From: UBA4722 sp041690995
GTDB taxonomy: Bacteria; Pseudomonadota; Gammaproteobacteria; DSM-16500
NCBI GenBank assembly: GCA_041690995.1
Contig: JBEPVM010000025.1
Span: 1 to 26,195, forward strand
Direction: 5' to 3'
DNA: 26,195 nt
Below are positions 5,851 through 15,877 of this stretch, piece after piece (position 1 is the stretch's first letter; every line of letters begins with the position of its first letter). The position numbers and the translations under genes are program-made. Under the pieces are notes generated by a model. That model ran no database searches, was not told where the DNA came from, and saw only the letters and a list, made by a program, of their open reading frames with translations.

Positions 5851-8800
5851 ATGCCAGATCAACATGGTTGTGAGCTAAAAGAAGTAATCAAAAAATTAAA
5901 TGATCATTTAAAGAGCAAAATACCTGAAGATCAAATAGAGTTATTGGAAACATTTGCGCAACGGTATTATGCGTCTGTTTCATTAGAAGATATTAAAGCG
6001 CACTCTATTGAAGATTTAGCAGGTGCGCTTATTTCCCACTGGAATTTGATTTATCAACGTAAGCCAGATGAAACAAAAGTTAGAGTTTTTAATCCTAACC
6101 TAGAAAAAGATGGATGGCAGTCGGAACACACTATTATAGAAGTATCGCATGACGATATTCCTTTTTTAGTAGATTCTATCCGCATGGAACTTGATCGTCG
6201 AGGTATATTAATTCACTTTGCAATTCATTTTGGCGGGTTTAAAGTCATACGTAACTCACATTCCTGTATTGTTAAGATTTTGCCTATCGGTATAACAGAT
6301 CCTAAAGGGACTTCAGAAGCGCCTATTTATTTTGAGATTGATAGACAAATTGATCTGATGAAAATGGACGAGTTACGTACTGATATTATAGAGGTATTAA
6401 AAGACGTACATTTAGCGGTTTTTGATTGGCACAAAATTGTTGCGCAGGTAGAAGAAGCACTCTATGAGCTAGAACAAAATCCACCACCGCTTGATCTCTC
6501 TGAAATAGAAGAATCAAAAGATTTTTTACGTTGGTTAATCAGTAATCATTTCACTTTTTTCGGCTTCCGGCATTATAAACTTATTGGCAATGGAACTAAC
6601 CGCGCTTTACAAATTATTCCAGGAGCAAGTTTAGGGGTGCTACGTGATGACAGCACGGCAGTTGCATTAAGAAATTATGCAGATTTGCCTCCTGAAGCAC
6701 GCCAACTTGCCTTGGGAAATAATATCTTAACTATTACTAAAACTAATACGAAAGCGACTGTGCATCGTGATGATTATACGGATTGTATTGGCGTCAAAAG
6801 TTTTAATGAAAAAGGAGAGTGTATTGGCGAACGGCGTTTTGTGGGGCTTTATACCTCAACGGCGTATCATTCGAGTCCACGATATATTCCATTCTTAAGG
6901 CATAAAGTTGAAAAAATCATGCAGGAGTTGCATTTTCCATCAGACAGTCACAATGGAAAAGAAGTCGTCCATATTTTAGAAACATTGCCGCGTGATGATT
7001 TATTTCAAGCGACACATGAAGAGCTTTTATCTCTCACGTTAGGTATTTTACAGTTGCAAGAACGTAAACGTGTACGACTCTTTGTGCGTAAAGATGCGTA
7101 TGGACGTTATTTTTCTTGTCTGGTGTATGTGCCTCGCGATATTTTTACCACTGATTTGTGCATGGCCATGCAAGATATTTTGATGGCTGGCTTTAAGGGA
7201 ACTGAAGCGAATTACTCTTCCTATTTTTCTGATTCTGTTTTAGCGCGTATTCATTATCTTATTCGTGTTAATTCTAAAGCGCCTGTTGAATATGATATAG
7301 CCGCGCTGGAGCAAAAATTAATCGCAGTCGCTCGTTCCTGGAGCGATGAGTTAAAATCGCAATTAATCGAAGAATTTGGTGAAGCCGAAGGTTTAAATTA
7401 TTTCTCAAAATATCGTAAAGCGTTTCCCTCAAGTTATACTGAATATTATTTACCGTATACGGCTATTGATGATATAAAAAAAATAGAAACGCTCATACCC
7501 GAAAGTCCGTTAGGCATGATTTTTTATAAAGCAAGTAAATCTGCATTACGGTTAAAAATATTTCATAGTGAACATGCTATTGCATTATCAGATGTATTGC
7601 CTACATTAGAAAATATGGGTTTAAAAATCAATGGCGAACGGCCACATGAAATTATTTTTCGTGATGGCCAGGTGGTGTGGCTCAGTGATTTTAGTATGGA
7701 GTATGTGAACAATAAAGAAATTGATGTTCCATCGCTAAAAGAAAATTTTCAAGAGGCATTTTTAGCTATTTGGTTTGGTTATGCTGAAGATGATAGGGTG
7801 AATCGTTTGGTTTTGGAGGCAGGGCTAACTTGGCGTGAAATCACTATTTTGCGGGCATATACTAAATATTTTCGTCAAATTGGTTTTACATTCAGTCCAA
7901 ACTATATTGAGGTTGCGTTGGTTAATAATGCAAATATTGCCAAGGAATTAGTAGATTTATTTACTTTGCGTTTTTCACCTGAGGATGTCAATAAACTGAA
8001 TACATCTAATATAGCAAATACACCTGATATATTAGCGTTAGTCGATCGCATTGAAAAATCACTGCAAGAGGTAGCCAGTTTAGATGAAGATAAAATTTTG
8101 CGTCGTTTTTTGGAAGTGATGCTTGCGACTCTCCGTACGAATTATTTTCAACAAACGGAAGATGGCCTGCATAAAACTTATATTTCATTTAAGTTTGATC
8201 CAGCCATGATCTCAGAATTACCTTTGCCAAAACCGATGTATGAAATTTTTGTGTATTCTCCTCGGGTAGAAGGTGTGCATTTACGAGGTGGAAAAGTCGC
8301 AAGAGGTGGAATACGTTGGTCAGATCGTCGAGAAGATTTTCGCACAGAAGTACTCGGCTTGATGAAAGCACAACATGTGAAAAATTCGGTGATTGTTCCT
8401 GTAGGGGCAAAAGGGGGGTTTTTCCCTAAATTATTACCTATGGACGGTGATCGTGATGCTGTCATGGCTGAAGTCGTCTATTCTTATTCTACATTTATTC
8501 GGGGCTTATTAGATATTACGGATAATATTATAAATCACCAGATTGTTTCGCCACAGAATGTTATTCGTTATGATGATGATGATTTTTATTTAGTGGTGGC
8601 TGCTGATAAAGGAACGGCTACCTTTTCAGACATTGCAAATGGCATTGCGAAGGAGTACCAATTTTGGCTGGATGATGCTTTCGCGTCAGGTGGTTCAGCA
8701 GGTTATGATCATAAAAAAATGGGAATTACCGCACGCGGCGCCTGGGAATCTGTTAAACGTCATTTCAGAGAGATTGGCATCAATCCTGCAAAAACTGATT

Positions 8801-10707
8801 TCACCGTGATTGGTATTGGGGATATGAGCGGTGATGTGTTTGGCAATGGTATGTTATTGTCAAACCATATTAAATTGGTAGGGGCATTCGATCATCGACA
8901 TATCTTTCTTGACCCTAATCCCAATGCGCAAATAAGCTTTGAAGAACGGCAACGATTATTTCATTTACCGCGTTCGAGTTGGGCTGATTACGATGCAAAA
9001 TTAATTTCGGGAGGGGGCGGGGTTTTTAGTCGTTCGCTCAAATCTATTAAAATTTCGCCTGAAGTAAAAGCATTATTAGGGATTGAAAAGGATCAGCTTG
9101 CGCCTAATGATTTAGTTCGTGCGATGTTAACAGTCTCTGTTGACTTGATTTTTAACGGCGGTATAGGCACGTTTGTGAAAGCAAACACGGAGTCTCATGC
9201 GGATGTGGGTGATAGAACGAGCGATGGGATTCGTGTGAATGGGAATGAATTAAAAGCGCGTGTTGTGTGTGAAGGAGGCAACTTAGGGTTTACTCAAGCT
9301 GGTCGTATAGAATATTCATTAAATAACGGCATTATTTCCACTGATTTTATTGATAATTCTGCTGGCGTTGATTGTTCCGATCATGAAGTGAATATTAAAA
9401 TTCTTTTACATAAACTTGTATTAGATGGAGAGATGACGCTAAAACAGCGTAATATTTTACTGGAAAAAATGACAGTGGAAGTGGCAGAGCTAGTATTAAG
9501 TAATAATTATCAGCAGACACAAATTTTAAGTCTGGAAAGCTCAGTCACCCTATTTACGACAGAATTATTTAAACGGTTTATGAATGAACTGGAAAAACGC
9601 GGCCAATTAAATAGACAACTCGAGTTTTTGCCTGACGAAAAAACATTGTTAGAGCGTAAAATAAATGGCCAAGGATTAACGCGGCCTGAGCTTGCAGTGT
9701 TGATTGCTTATAGCAAAATGAATTTAAAGCGAGATATTTTAGCGTCAAAAATACCTGAGGACCCTTATTTTTCAAAATATCTTTTGCTTGCTTTTCCTCA
9801 AATGTTACATAAAAAATATTTTCCGCAGATGAAGGAACATAGTCTGCGCTCTGAGATTATCGCTACACAATTAGCTAAAAGCATAACAGATCGAATGGGC
9901 GTTTATTTTGTAGAACGCTTACAACGTGAAACAGGCGCATCTGTTGAGTTTGTGATACGTGCTTATGTGATCGCGGATGAACTTTATAAGCTAAATACAT
10001 TATGGCATCAAATCGAAGAATTGGATTGGGTAGTCAGTTCCGCCATACAGCAAAAACTGATGCTGCAGATTTATTATTTAATTCGTCGCTCAACGCGTTG
10101 GTTTTTACGTAATAGTAAACCTGATATACAAATTGAAAAAACAATTGCTGACTTTAAACCGCCATTAGCTGATCTTATGAAAAAAATACCGCAGCTTTTA
10201 ACGGAAAGTGAGTGCGCTCAATTAAAAGCTAAAACCCAAGAATATATCGCTGAAGGTGTACCTGCGGTATTGGCAAATAAAATCGCAAGTTGTGATCCTT
10301 TATTTACCTCGTTGGATGTTGTTGACGCTGCTATAAAACACCATTTTGATATTTCCGAGGTAGCCAAAACATATTATATTCTTGACTTAAAGTTAGAATT
10401 AAATTGGTTACGAGAACAAATGAATGCTTATTCTATAGAAAATCAATGGGATGAGTTAGCGCGTTCTGCCTTTCGTGATGATTTAGATCGTGCTCAAAAG
10501 AAATTGAGTATCAGCGTACTTAAATTAAAATCAAAAAAAATGGTTGGCAAATTAATAGAAGAGCGAATTGAGTACTGGATCAATCAAAATAAACATTTGA
10601 TTGATCGCTGGCAAAATTTACTTGCTGAAATAAAATCAAGTCCGAATGTTGCATTTGTCACTTATTCAGTGATTTTGCGCGAGCTATTTGATTTTGCTCA
10701 GGCATAG
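5851..10707 (+). CDS. gdhB: NAD-dependent glutamate dehydrogenase, 180-kDa class
   Basis: This enzyme oxidises glutamate to 2-oxoglutarate and ammonia with NAD+, feeding amino-acid carbon into the TCA cycle. The 1618 residues match the large GDH180 family (Pseudomonas GdhB about 1620 aa). A long N-terminal regulatory region with ACT-like folds covers roughly residues 1-700. The catalytic domain includes GGKVARGGIRWSDR (about 814-827), VGAKGGFFPK with K854, GIGDMSGDVFGNG, NGGIGTFVK (about 1102-1110) and EGGNLGFTQAGR (about 1141-1152). An all-helical C-terminal region follows. I see no truncation or frameshift. It has its own strong ribosome binding site. With an amino-acid permease nearby, it fits a cell using host amino acids as fuel, as is known for Coxiella and Legionella. 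Confidence 0.95.
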   Translation: MPDQHGCELKEVIKKLNDHLKSKIPEDQIELLETFAQRYYASVSLEDIKAHSIEDLAGALISHWNLIYQRKPDETKVRVFNPNLEKDGWQSEHTIIEVSHDDIPFLVDSIRMELDRRGILIHFAIHFGGFKVIRNSHSCIVKILPIGITDPKGTSEAPIYFEIDRQIDLMKMDELRTDIIEVLKDVHLAVFDWHKIVAQVEEALYELEQNPPPLDLSEIEESKDFLRWLISNHFTFFGFRHYKLIGNGTNRALQIIPGASLGVLRDDSTAVALRNYADLPPEARQLALGNNILTITKTNTKATVHRDDYTDCIGVKSFNEKGECIGERRFVGLYTSTAYHSSPRYIPFLRHKVEKIMQELHFPSDSHNGKEVVHILETLPRDDLFQATHEELLSLTLGILQLQERKRVRLFVRKDAYGRYFSCLVYVPRDIFTTDLCMAMQDILMAGFKGTEANYSSYFSDSVLARIHYLIRVNSKAPVEYDIAALEQKLIAVARSWSDELKSQLIEEFGEAEGLNYFSKYRKAFPSSYTEYYLPYTAIDDIKKIETLIPESPLGMIFYKASKSALRLKIFHSEHAIALSDVLPTLENMGLKINGERPHEIIFRDGQVVWLSDFSMEYVNNKEIDVPSLKENFQEAFLAIWFGYAEDDRVNRLVLEAGLTWREITILRAYTKYFRQIGFTFSPNYIEVALVNNANIAKELVDLFTLRFSPEDVNKLNTSNIANTPDILALVDRIEKSLQEVASLDEDKILRRFLEVMLATLRTNYFQQTEDGLHKTYISFKFDPAMISELPLPKPMYEIFVYSPRVEGVHLRGGKVARGGIRWSDRREDFRTEVLGLMKAQHVKNSVIVPVGAKGGFFPKLLPMDGDRDAVMAEVVYSYSTFIRGLLDITDNIINHQIVSPQNVIRYDDDDFYLVVAADKGTATFSDIANGIAKEYQFWLDDAFASGGSAGYDHKKMGITARGAWESVKRHFREIGINPAKTDFTVIGIGDMSGDVFGNGMLLSNHIKLVGAFDHRHIFLDPNPNAQISFEERQRLFHLPRSSWADYDAKLISGGGGVFSRSLKSIKISPEVKALLGIEKDQLAPNDLVRAMLTVSVDLIFNGGIGTFVKANTESHADVGDRTSDGIRVNGNELKARVVCEGGNLGFTQAGRIEYSLNNGIISTDFIDNSAGVDCSDHEVNIKILLHKLVLDGEMTLKQRNILLEKMTVEVAELVLSNNYQQTQILSLESSVTLFTTELFKRFMNELEKRGQLNRQLEFLPDEKTLLERKINGQGLTRPELAVLIAYSKMNLKRDILASKIPEDPYFSKYLLLAFPQMLHKKYFPQMKEHSLRSEIIATQLAKSITDRMGVYFVERLQRETGASVEFVIRAYVIADELYKLNTLWHQIEELDWVVSSAIQQKLMLQIYYLIRRSTRWFLRNSKPDIQIEKTIADFKPPLADLMKKIPQLLTESECAQLKAKTQEYIAEGVPAVLANKIASCDPLFTSLDVVDAAIKHHFDISEVAKTYYILDLKLELNWLREQMNAYSIENQWDELARSAFRDDLDRAQKKLSISVLKLKSKKMVGKLIEERIEYWINQNKHLIDRWQNLLAEIKSSPNVAFVTYSVILRELFDFAQA

Positions 10708-10750
10708 AAAGGGAACGATCTAAGCACCACTACAATAAGTGAGAAAATAA

Positions 10751-11761
10751 ATGACTTCCATAAATATTGCTATTATTGGCGCAACAGGTATCGTTGGGTC
10801 TACGTTATTATCTATTTTAGAAGAACGCCAGTTTTCCATTAAAAAACTTTATCTGCTGGCAAGCGCGCGGTCTGTCGGCCAATTATGTGAGTTTAAAAAC
10901 CAATCTTATTGGATTGAAGATGTTGCTCATTTCGATTTTAGTCAAACACAACTTTGTTTTTTTTGTGCGAGCAATGCTATTTCCGAAGAATATGCGCCTA
11001 AAGCAGTGCAATCAGGTAATATTGTCATAGATAAAAGTTCCTATTTTCGTAATCACAAAGATATTCCATTGATTATTCCAGAAGTGAATCCCGAAGCGCT
11101 TTCTGATTTTGGTCAGTCAGGTATTATCGCAAGTCCCAATTGCAGCACTATACCGATTGCCATGGCATTAAAACCGATTGATGAAGCAGTAGGTATTACG
11201 CGCGCAAATATTGCGACTTATCAATCTGTTTCGGGTACGGGTAAAGACGCAGTGACTGAGCTTGTAGAGCAAACAGTGCAATCATTGAATGGGATGCCCA
11301 TTAAAATGAATGTTTATCCTCAGCAAATCGCATTTAATGTATTACCGCATATTGATGAATTTATGGAAAATGGGTATACCAAAGAAGAAATGAAATTGGT
11401 GAATGAGTTGCAGAAAATTTTTCATAATCCCGCGCTGGGTGTCAACCCAACGGCTGTGCGAGTGCCTGTTTTTTATGGTCATGCGGCGGCTGTGCATGTT
11501 GAAACAAAAAAGAAAATCACCGCAAAAAAAGCAATGAGTTTATTAAATAAAATGCCAGGCATTAAACTTAAAAAACCTTACCCGACACCTGTACAAGATG
11601 CAGCAGAAAAAGATGAAGTCTATGTAGGCCGAATTCGGGAAGATATTTCTTGTGAAAACGGACTTAATTTTTGGGTAGTAGGAGATAATTTACGTAAAGG
11701 GGCTGCATTGAATGCTGTACAAATTGCCGAGCTATTAATAAAGATGAAGAAACTATGCTGA
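10751..11761 (+). CDS. asd: Aspartate-semialdehyde dehydrogenase
   Basis: Asd reduces aspartyl phosphate to aspartate semialdehyde, the branch point to lysine/diaminopimelate, threonine and methionine. It is needed for peptidoglycan in most bacteria. The nucleotide-binding GATGIVG is at residues 10-16. The catalytic cysteine is C131 in SPNCST, and the basic residue of the active site is probably H244 in YGHAAAVH. The 336-aa length is normal. Its last seven bases overlap the start of the small FimV-like gene, so the two are translationally coupled. Confidence 0.95.
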   Translation: MTSINIAIIGATGIVGSTLLSILEERQFSIKKLYLLASARSVGQLCEFKNQSYWIEDVAHFDFSQTQLCFFCASNAISEEYAPKAVQSGNIVIDKSSYFRNHKDIPLIIPEVNPEALSDFGQSGIIASPNCSTIPIAMALKPIDEAVGITRANIATYQSVSGTGKDAVTELVEQTVQSLNGMPIKMNVYPQQIAFNVLPHIDEFMENGYTKEEMKLVNELQKIFHNPALGVNPTAVRVPVFYGHAAAVHVETKKKITAKKAMSLLNKMPGIKLKKPYPTPVQDAAEKDEVYVGRIREDISCENGLNFWVVGDNLRKGAALNAVQIAELLIKMKKLC

Positions 11762-12075
11762 TTTTTTTTATTTTTATTGGGTTTATTTTATTAGGAAGCG
11801 CGGCTATTGCTTTTATTTATTTTAAGAAAAAAAGAATGATTAAAATAACTCCAAAATCAGTACGAGAACCTATCAAAAAATCTACTGTAGTTATTACAAG
11901 CCAGGATATTAAAGCCATTGCAGGAGAAGACATGATCGCCACACAACTGGATTTAGCAAGGGCTTATATCGAGATAGGTAAAATAAGACTTGCTAAAAAG
12001 ATTCTTGACCATGTAGCTCAGCATGGAAATTCAGGCCAACAGCGCGCAGCTTATCAACTTATGACAACTCTTTAA
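11755..12075 (+). CDS. Minimal FimV: membrane anchor plus FimV C-terminal domain
   Basis: FimV is normally a large inner-membrane scaffold with an N-terminal LysM domain, used in pilus, polarity and type II secretion functions. Here only 106 residues remain: a membrane helix at about 2-22, a short basic linker, and a FimV C-terminal TPR-like domain (about 60-104) with DMIATQLDLARAYIEIG and AKKILDHVAQHGN. Identification rests on that domain and on position: fimV follows asd and precedes truA in many gammaproteobacteria. The start overlaps the end of asd. The open frame and good conservation of the domain suggest a functional reduced protein rather than debris. Confidence 0.75.
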   Translation: MLIFFIFIGFILLGSAAIAFIYFKKKRMIKITPKSVREPIKKSTVVITSQDIKAIAGEDMIATQLDLARAYIEIGKIRLAKKILDHVAQHGNSGQQRAAYQLMTTL

Positions 12076-12371
12076 AAAAAGTAACTGTTTCCCGCAATCA
12101 CGGGACGGCGCGGATACTCAGGAGCTTTCCTTAAGTCGACACCATTGACTGTTCCCAGCCTCTCTCAATTACCCACAAATAGAAATTGTGCATGTTAATC
12201 ATTTCGAGGACGTTAGAAGAGCCTGTTGCCCTTTTGTATGTGAATAATTTTAAGGACATTTTTTTAAAAAATAAAGAAGGCTTTTGGCTTTAAATAGGCC
12301 GAAGGCCGTCAGAAATCAGCCCAGGCAAAGAGCGCGTTTTTCGCGCCTATAGTCTGGGTAAATAATCCCAC
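12076..12371. other. Structured gap between mini-fimV and the ankyrin gene
   Basis: No gene is visible in these 296 bases, which separate two convergent genes. A small TCCCG/CGGGA hairpin lies at 12090-12105. A larger two-part hairpin lies at 12320-12358: CCCAGGC pairs with GTCTGGG (one wobble) and encloses GCGCG-TTTTT-CGCGC (12332-12346). Neither hairpin is followed by a T-run on either strand, so I do not call them terminators. Confidence 0.5.
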
Positions 12372-15300
12372 CTATTGCTGCGTAGAACTCCTTCTAGTAA
12401 GCTGCGTTGTAGATTGAGAGGCAGCAGATGGAGGAGACATTGTTATTGGCAAAGTTCCTTTTCTTCCGGCTGTAGTAGGAGCAGCTTTAAACACCTTGCT
12501 AGAATGCCCTAAAGAGTATTCATTTCTTTTTACCAAGGTAAGGGCATTTCGAAAAGCCTCATAAAGTGCAGGGTCTTTCTCTCTACATTCAAAGACCAGT
12601 TTTTTAATAAATTTCTGAAACCCAGCTTCAAAATGTGGATAGTGCTCGGGATAATCTTCTAATAAAGTACGCAGAATGGCAGCTGCAGCTATTTTATGAT
12701 CTTCTTTATCAGCATTCGCTGGTTGCAGCAGCGGCTCGAATTCTTTAAAAGCTTCCTGGATATAGTAACAATAAGTAGGACTCAATTCTTGTTCCCCTGT
12801 TTTTTCTTGTTCTTGTTTTAATTTAGACAAGAGCATACTTGCTAATTCAATCTGCCCCTTACGACAAGCTATTTGCAACAAAGTCGTTCCTCGAAGCCCT
12901 TGATTTAAAAAAGCATCAGGCATTATGATGTCGATAATTTTAACTTGGTGTTGGTCAGCTAATGCAAGGGCATTCTCAATGGTAGGAAGGTGAACATGTA
13001 AGACATTTTGTTCTCTATCCGTTAGGATGGCACTGGCACAACGTTGCGCGATAAGAGCGCCCCAGCCTTCTTGTGGTGGGACTCTACCACCGGTCGAATA
13101 AGAGGCTTCCCCATAAAAATCTTTCTTTTCTCCTCGCAGAGGGGAAGAGGGGTTTAGGGTTTTAGCGCCATTTTCTTCTAATATCTGTTTAACCCATTCA
13201 AGGTTTTTTAATATTTGTTTTTCTTCGTCTAATTGTTGGTTAAGAGAGATCAATTCTTGTTCGGGACGGTTCTTATTATTATCCCCCCCCATAAAGGAAC
13301 TGGCTCTATCCATAAAAACATACTTAGCCGAATGAGATGGCCTTCTTCCCAAATCGCGTATTTGCTGCTCTAATTTAATGCAGGTTTCTTTTTGCTGTGA
13401 GATGACCCAACGACTTAAGTCAAGTGCCGAGTACTGCGAAGCTTCATGAGCTTTAAGTAGCTGCAAAGGGGATTTATAAGGCGCCGTGGCAAGAGAATTA
13501 GGATCAGCCCCAAAGTCAATAAGTACTTGAATGAATTCAGGAGAAGCTTTTCGAATGATTGCTTCATGCAAGGGTGTGTAACCCCAACCATTTTGGATAT
13601 TAACGTGCTGTGAGACCTCAGGCAAACGGAAAAAACCAAGCAGCTTTGCTTTATTGAGGTGATCGTTAGATGCAGCAAAACAGATCCAATGTAAAGGGGT
13701 TTCATACACATGTGCCCTAGGTCCCTGTGTTCTGATAGTAGTGTAAGCCTCCATTGGATAGGTTTTGCAGTGCCTGAAAATGGAATCCCACCGGTAGTAG
13801 GATGAGTTAGATAAATCTCGTAAATCAGAATAGAACCTTTGCTGTTCCAGGGGTGAAGGGGTCGCGGCAGAGGAGGGCATGTTTTCTTCTTCCACTTTTT
13901 CTTCACCTCTCGCAAGGGGCGCCATTTCCTGGGGGGCTGTTTGCTGCGCTTTATGATGATGTCTTAGGAGTACTTCATTTAAAAAATAATCGGGTCCAAT
14001 ATTAAAATCAAAGGAATAATAGGGTTCCGTGAGTTTATTATCGCCAGCCCCGACAATTTTTCTTTGCTTGTTAATCTGGGGAAACCCTGCACGCAAATAG
14101 TAATTGTCTGTTAAACCAAAAGCGTCTCTGACTTTTTGCTCTAAAACAGCGAGTTCCTCTTTGCTTTCATCTCCATTAATTGGAATTACAAAAGTTAAGC
14201 GGTCTCGTTCCAAACTAAACGAACCACCTAGACCATCCATAGTTCTACGAACATAAAAGTTAAGTCTTTCAATAGCAAGAATAGATTTCTTCATATCTTC
14301 AAACATAGCAGCGGGGTCAGGGGCAGCCTGAAAATAGATATAACTTGACGCAGGATAAAAATCGTTTTCTTTCCCCTTTGCATAGACTACCCCCACAATG
14401 GGAGCGCCTGCTACTAAATTTCCCTCTGCGTCCACTAGCTCGGTATAGCCAGGAGGAACTGTATTGAATCCAGGTACAGGCTGTTTTGTTTTAGCCAGGG
14501 CGCTTCCTAGCTTTCTTTTTTTAAATGTATCCACAGCAGCTTTATCTTTATTATCTTTTAGTACCGCGAATTCTTCAGGAGATGGAATATAAACTGTTTC
14601 ATAAGCAAAACCTTTTGCTTCAATTCCTTCTTGACTATTGGCATACGCATGGGTAGGAACAGTAAGGTTGTTTCTGCGTATTTCCTCCATTTTCTCTTGC
14701 CCGCGCTTTTCAATTAAAGCATAGAGAGTTAAGCTTACATCTTCCAAAGTAAACTGTTCTCCTAGGGTTTTCTGTAATTCTTCTAATCTTTGTTTTATTT
14801 GAAGCCGAATAACGGGAGGTAAGATGCCATAATTGACATAGCCTTGTTCATCCCTGACAAATTTATCTTTAATCGCCTGACTGATTCTTTCTTTTTCCAG
14901 GATAGACAGTAAATTTTGTTCTAAAAGATCTTGATGCAAAATTTTATATTCATTTTCTTTTAAATAAAGAAGTATCTTTTCAATGTCCAGCTTGCCTTCT
15001 GTCTCGAATTGATCACGGAGATGAAATTTTCGACAAAAATCGAGAAGAAAGAGGAGAATTCTTTTAGTAGAAATATTAGGAGATTCATAATTACCACGAT
15101 GGTAAATCTCTACTTGCTTTAATAGCAAAGTTTCTAAATCTTTTTGTTTTTTACCCGCATAAACTCTTTTATACGTTTCATTATTTTGGTTTTCTAATTT
15201 TTCTTCAGGAGATAAAAAAGGATATTTTTTATAAAAAGAAACTGTATTGGAGTTAAAAACAGCATCATCCTCTGGAGGTTTAATAATTAACCCTAATTGA

Positions 15301-15551
15301 TCTTTCATTTGGCGCGTTTTGTAATAGAATTGCACTTCGGGGCCTTTAAAACGGAGGTCTCTAAAATTTCCAGAATTTTCAGCGGCACGCCAACGAGCGA
15401 CTAGAGAGAGACCTTCAGGTTGCAGTATAAAGCTTTCTAACTCTCTATCTGTGCGGGTAAGAAAAGTATAAGAAAAATTGTAGGTATAGCTTTCGCCAGC
15501 CAGTTCAAAGGAAATATCTTTTGTAGCGAATAAATTTTCTATTGCGGGCAT
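12372..15551 (-). CDS. Large ankyrin-repeat protein, candidate secreted effector
   Basis: This 1059-aa protein has no signal peptide or membrane helix. Residues 1-600 are unrecognised, charged and probably helical. Ankyrin repeats begin near residue 613 (ETPLHWICFAASN) and continue with GYTPLHEAIIRKASPEF and LIDFGADPN to about 700. A likely coiled coil with many K/E/Q residues lies near 715-795. Another ankyrin-like unit (GTTLLQIACRKGQIELASMLL) is at about 884-905, and the C-terminal tail is rich in Ser/Thr/Gln. Residues 800-831 look like an inserted palindromic element. The start is supported by GGAG eight bases upstream. It lies in reverse orientation inside the otherwise conserved fimV-truA junction, which marks it as acquired. 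Ankyrin proteins of this kind are common type IV effectors in Legionella and Coxiella, but export is inferred. Confidence 0.8.
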   Translation of the reverse strand: MPAIENLFATKDISFELAGESYTYNFSYTFLTRTDRELESFILQPEGLSLVARWRAAENSGNFRDLRFKGPEVQFYYKTRQMKDQLGLIIKPPEDDAVFNSNTVSFYKKYPFLSPEEKLENQNNETYKRVYAGKKQKDLETLLLKQVEIYHRGNYESPNISTKRILLFLLDFCRKFHLRDQFETEGKLDIEKILLYLKENEYKILHQDLLEQNLLSILEKERISQAIKDKFVRDEQGYVNYGILPPVIRLQIKQRLEELQKTLGEQFTLEDVSLTLYALIEKRGQEKMEEIRRNNLTVPTHAYANSQEGIEAKGFAYETVYIPSPEEFAVLKDNKDKAAVDTFKKRKLGSALAKTKQPVPGFNTVPPGYTELVDAEGNLVAGAPIVGVVYAKGKENDFYPASSYIYFQAAPDPAAMFEDMKKSILAIERLNFYVRRTMDGLGGSFSLERDRLTFVIPINGDESKEELAVLEQKVRDAFGLTDNYYLRAGFPQINKQRKIVGAGDNKLTEPYYSFDFNIGPDYFLNEVLLRHHHKAQQTAPQEMAPLARGEEKVEEENMPSSAATPSPLEQQRFYSDLRDLSNSSYYRWDSIFRHCKTYPMEAYTTIRTQGPRAHVYETPLHWICFAASNDHLNKAKLLGFFRLPEVSQHVNIQNGWGYTPLHEAIIRKASPEFIQVLIDFGADPNSLATAPYKSPLQLLKAHEASQYSALDLSRWVISQQKETCIKLEQQIRDLGRRPSHSAKYVFMDRASSFMGGDNNKNRPEQELISLNQQLDEEKQILKNLEWVKQILEENGAKTLNPSSPLRGEKKDFYGEASYSTGGRVPPQEGWGALIAQRCASAILTDREQNVLHVHLPTIENALALADQHQVKIIDIIMPDAFLNQGLRGTTLLQIACRKGQIELASMLLSKLKQEQEKTGEQELSPTYCYYIQEAFKEFEPLLQPANADKEDHKIAAAAILRTLLEDYPEHYPHFEAGFQKFIKKLVFECREKDPALYEAFRNALTLVKRNEYSLGHSSKVFKAAPTTAGRKGTLPITMSPPSAASQSTTQLTRRSSTQQ
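13059..13154 (-). repeat. Candidate in-frame palindromic insertion in the ankyrin gene
   Basis: This 96-nt stretch encodes 32 residues from NPSSPLRGEKKDF to VPPQEGWG, unlike the charged helical sequence on both sides. It contains two hairpins, TTCTCCTC-GCA-GAGGGGAA (13128-13146, one wobble) and GGTGG-CCACC (13075-13091). Small palindromic elements that insert in frame and add a peptide are known from Rickettsia (RPEs). Membership of such a family is inferred. Confidence 0.45.
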
Positions 15552-15877
15552 ATTTAATCTCCTTATTACTGAATTACTGAGAATTTTAAGTTGGAATAAT
15601 TGCTCTCCTCCTCACTTAATTGTTACTCCCTTAATTTTTATAATTTAGAAAATCTTACGTGCAATTTTTACAGAGAGTTTTTATAACATAGGATCTTTAT
15701 ATAAAGCAACCGATATTTTTTCAATTCCAGCTTACGTTAACACAAAAATTTTAAAGAAATGAAATGTTAACCTATTTGTATATCACTTAAGAAAAAGAAA
15801 TCGGCTGTTTACTAAAATTTAAAATCAGGGTATTTTGTGTTCTCCCTCACTGTATACAATATATAATCTAAAAAACT
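15552..15877. promoter_or_regulatory. Divergent AT-rich intergenic region, ankyrin gene / truA
   Basis: These 326 bases hold no gene. On the ankyrin side, AAGGAG lies just upstream of its start. On the truA side, TATAAT at 15862-15867 lies only about ten bases before the ATG, so truA may be translated from a nearly leaderless transcript; no Shine-Dalgarno is seen there. A convincing -35 box is not visible. The rest is featureless and very AT-rich, as is common upstream of horizontally acquired genes. Confidence 0.5.

Noticed and set aside
8178..8465. Antisense open frames inside the glutamate dehydrogenase gene
   Set aside because: The sense frame is strongly conserved; the antisense peptides show no family features.
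13415..13915. 166-codon second frame on the same strand within the ankyrin gene
   Set aside because: It is out of frame with clear ankyrin motifs and has no plausible start signal.
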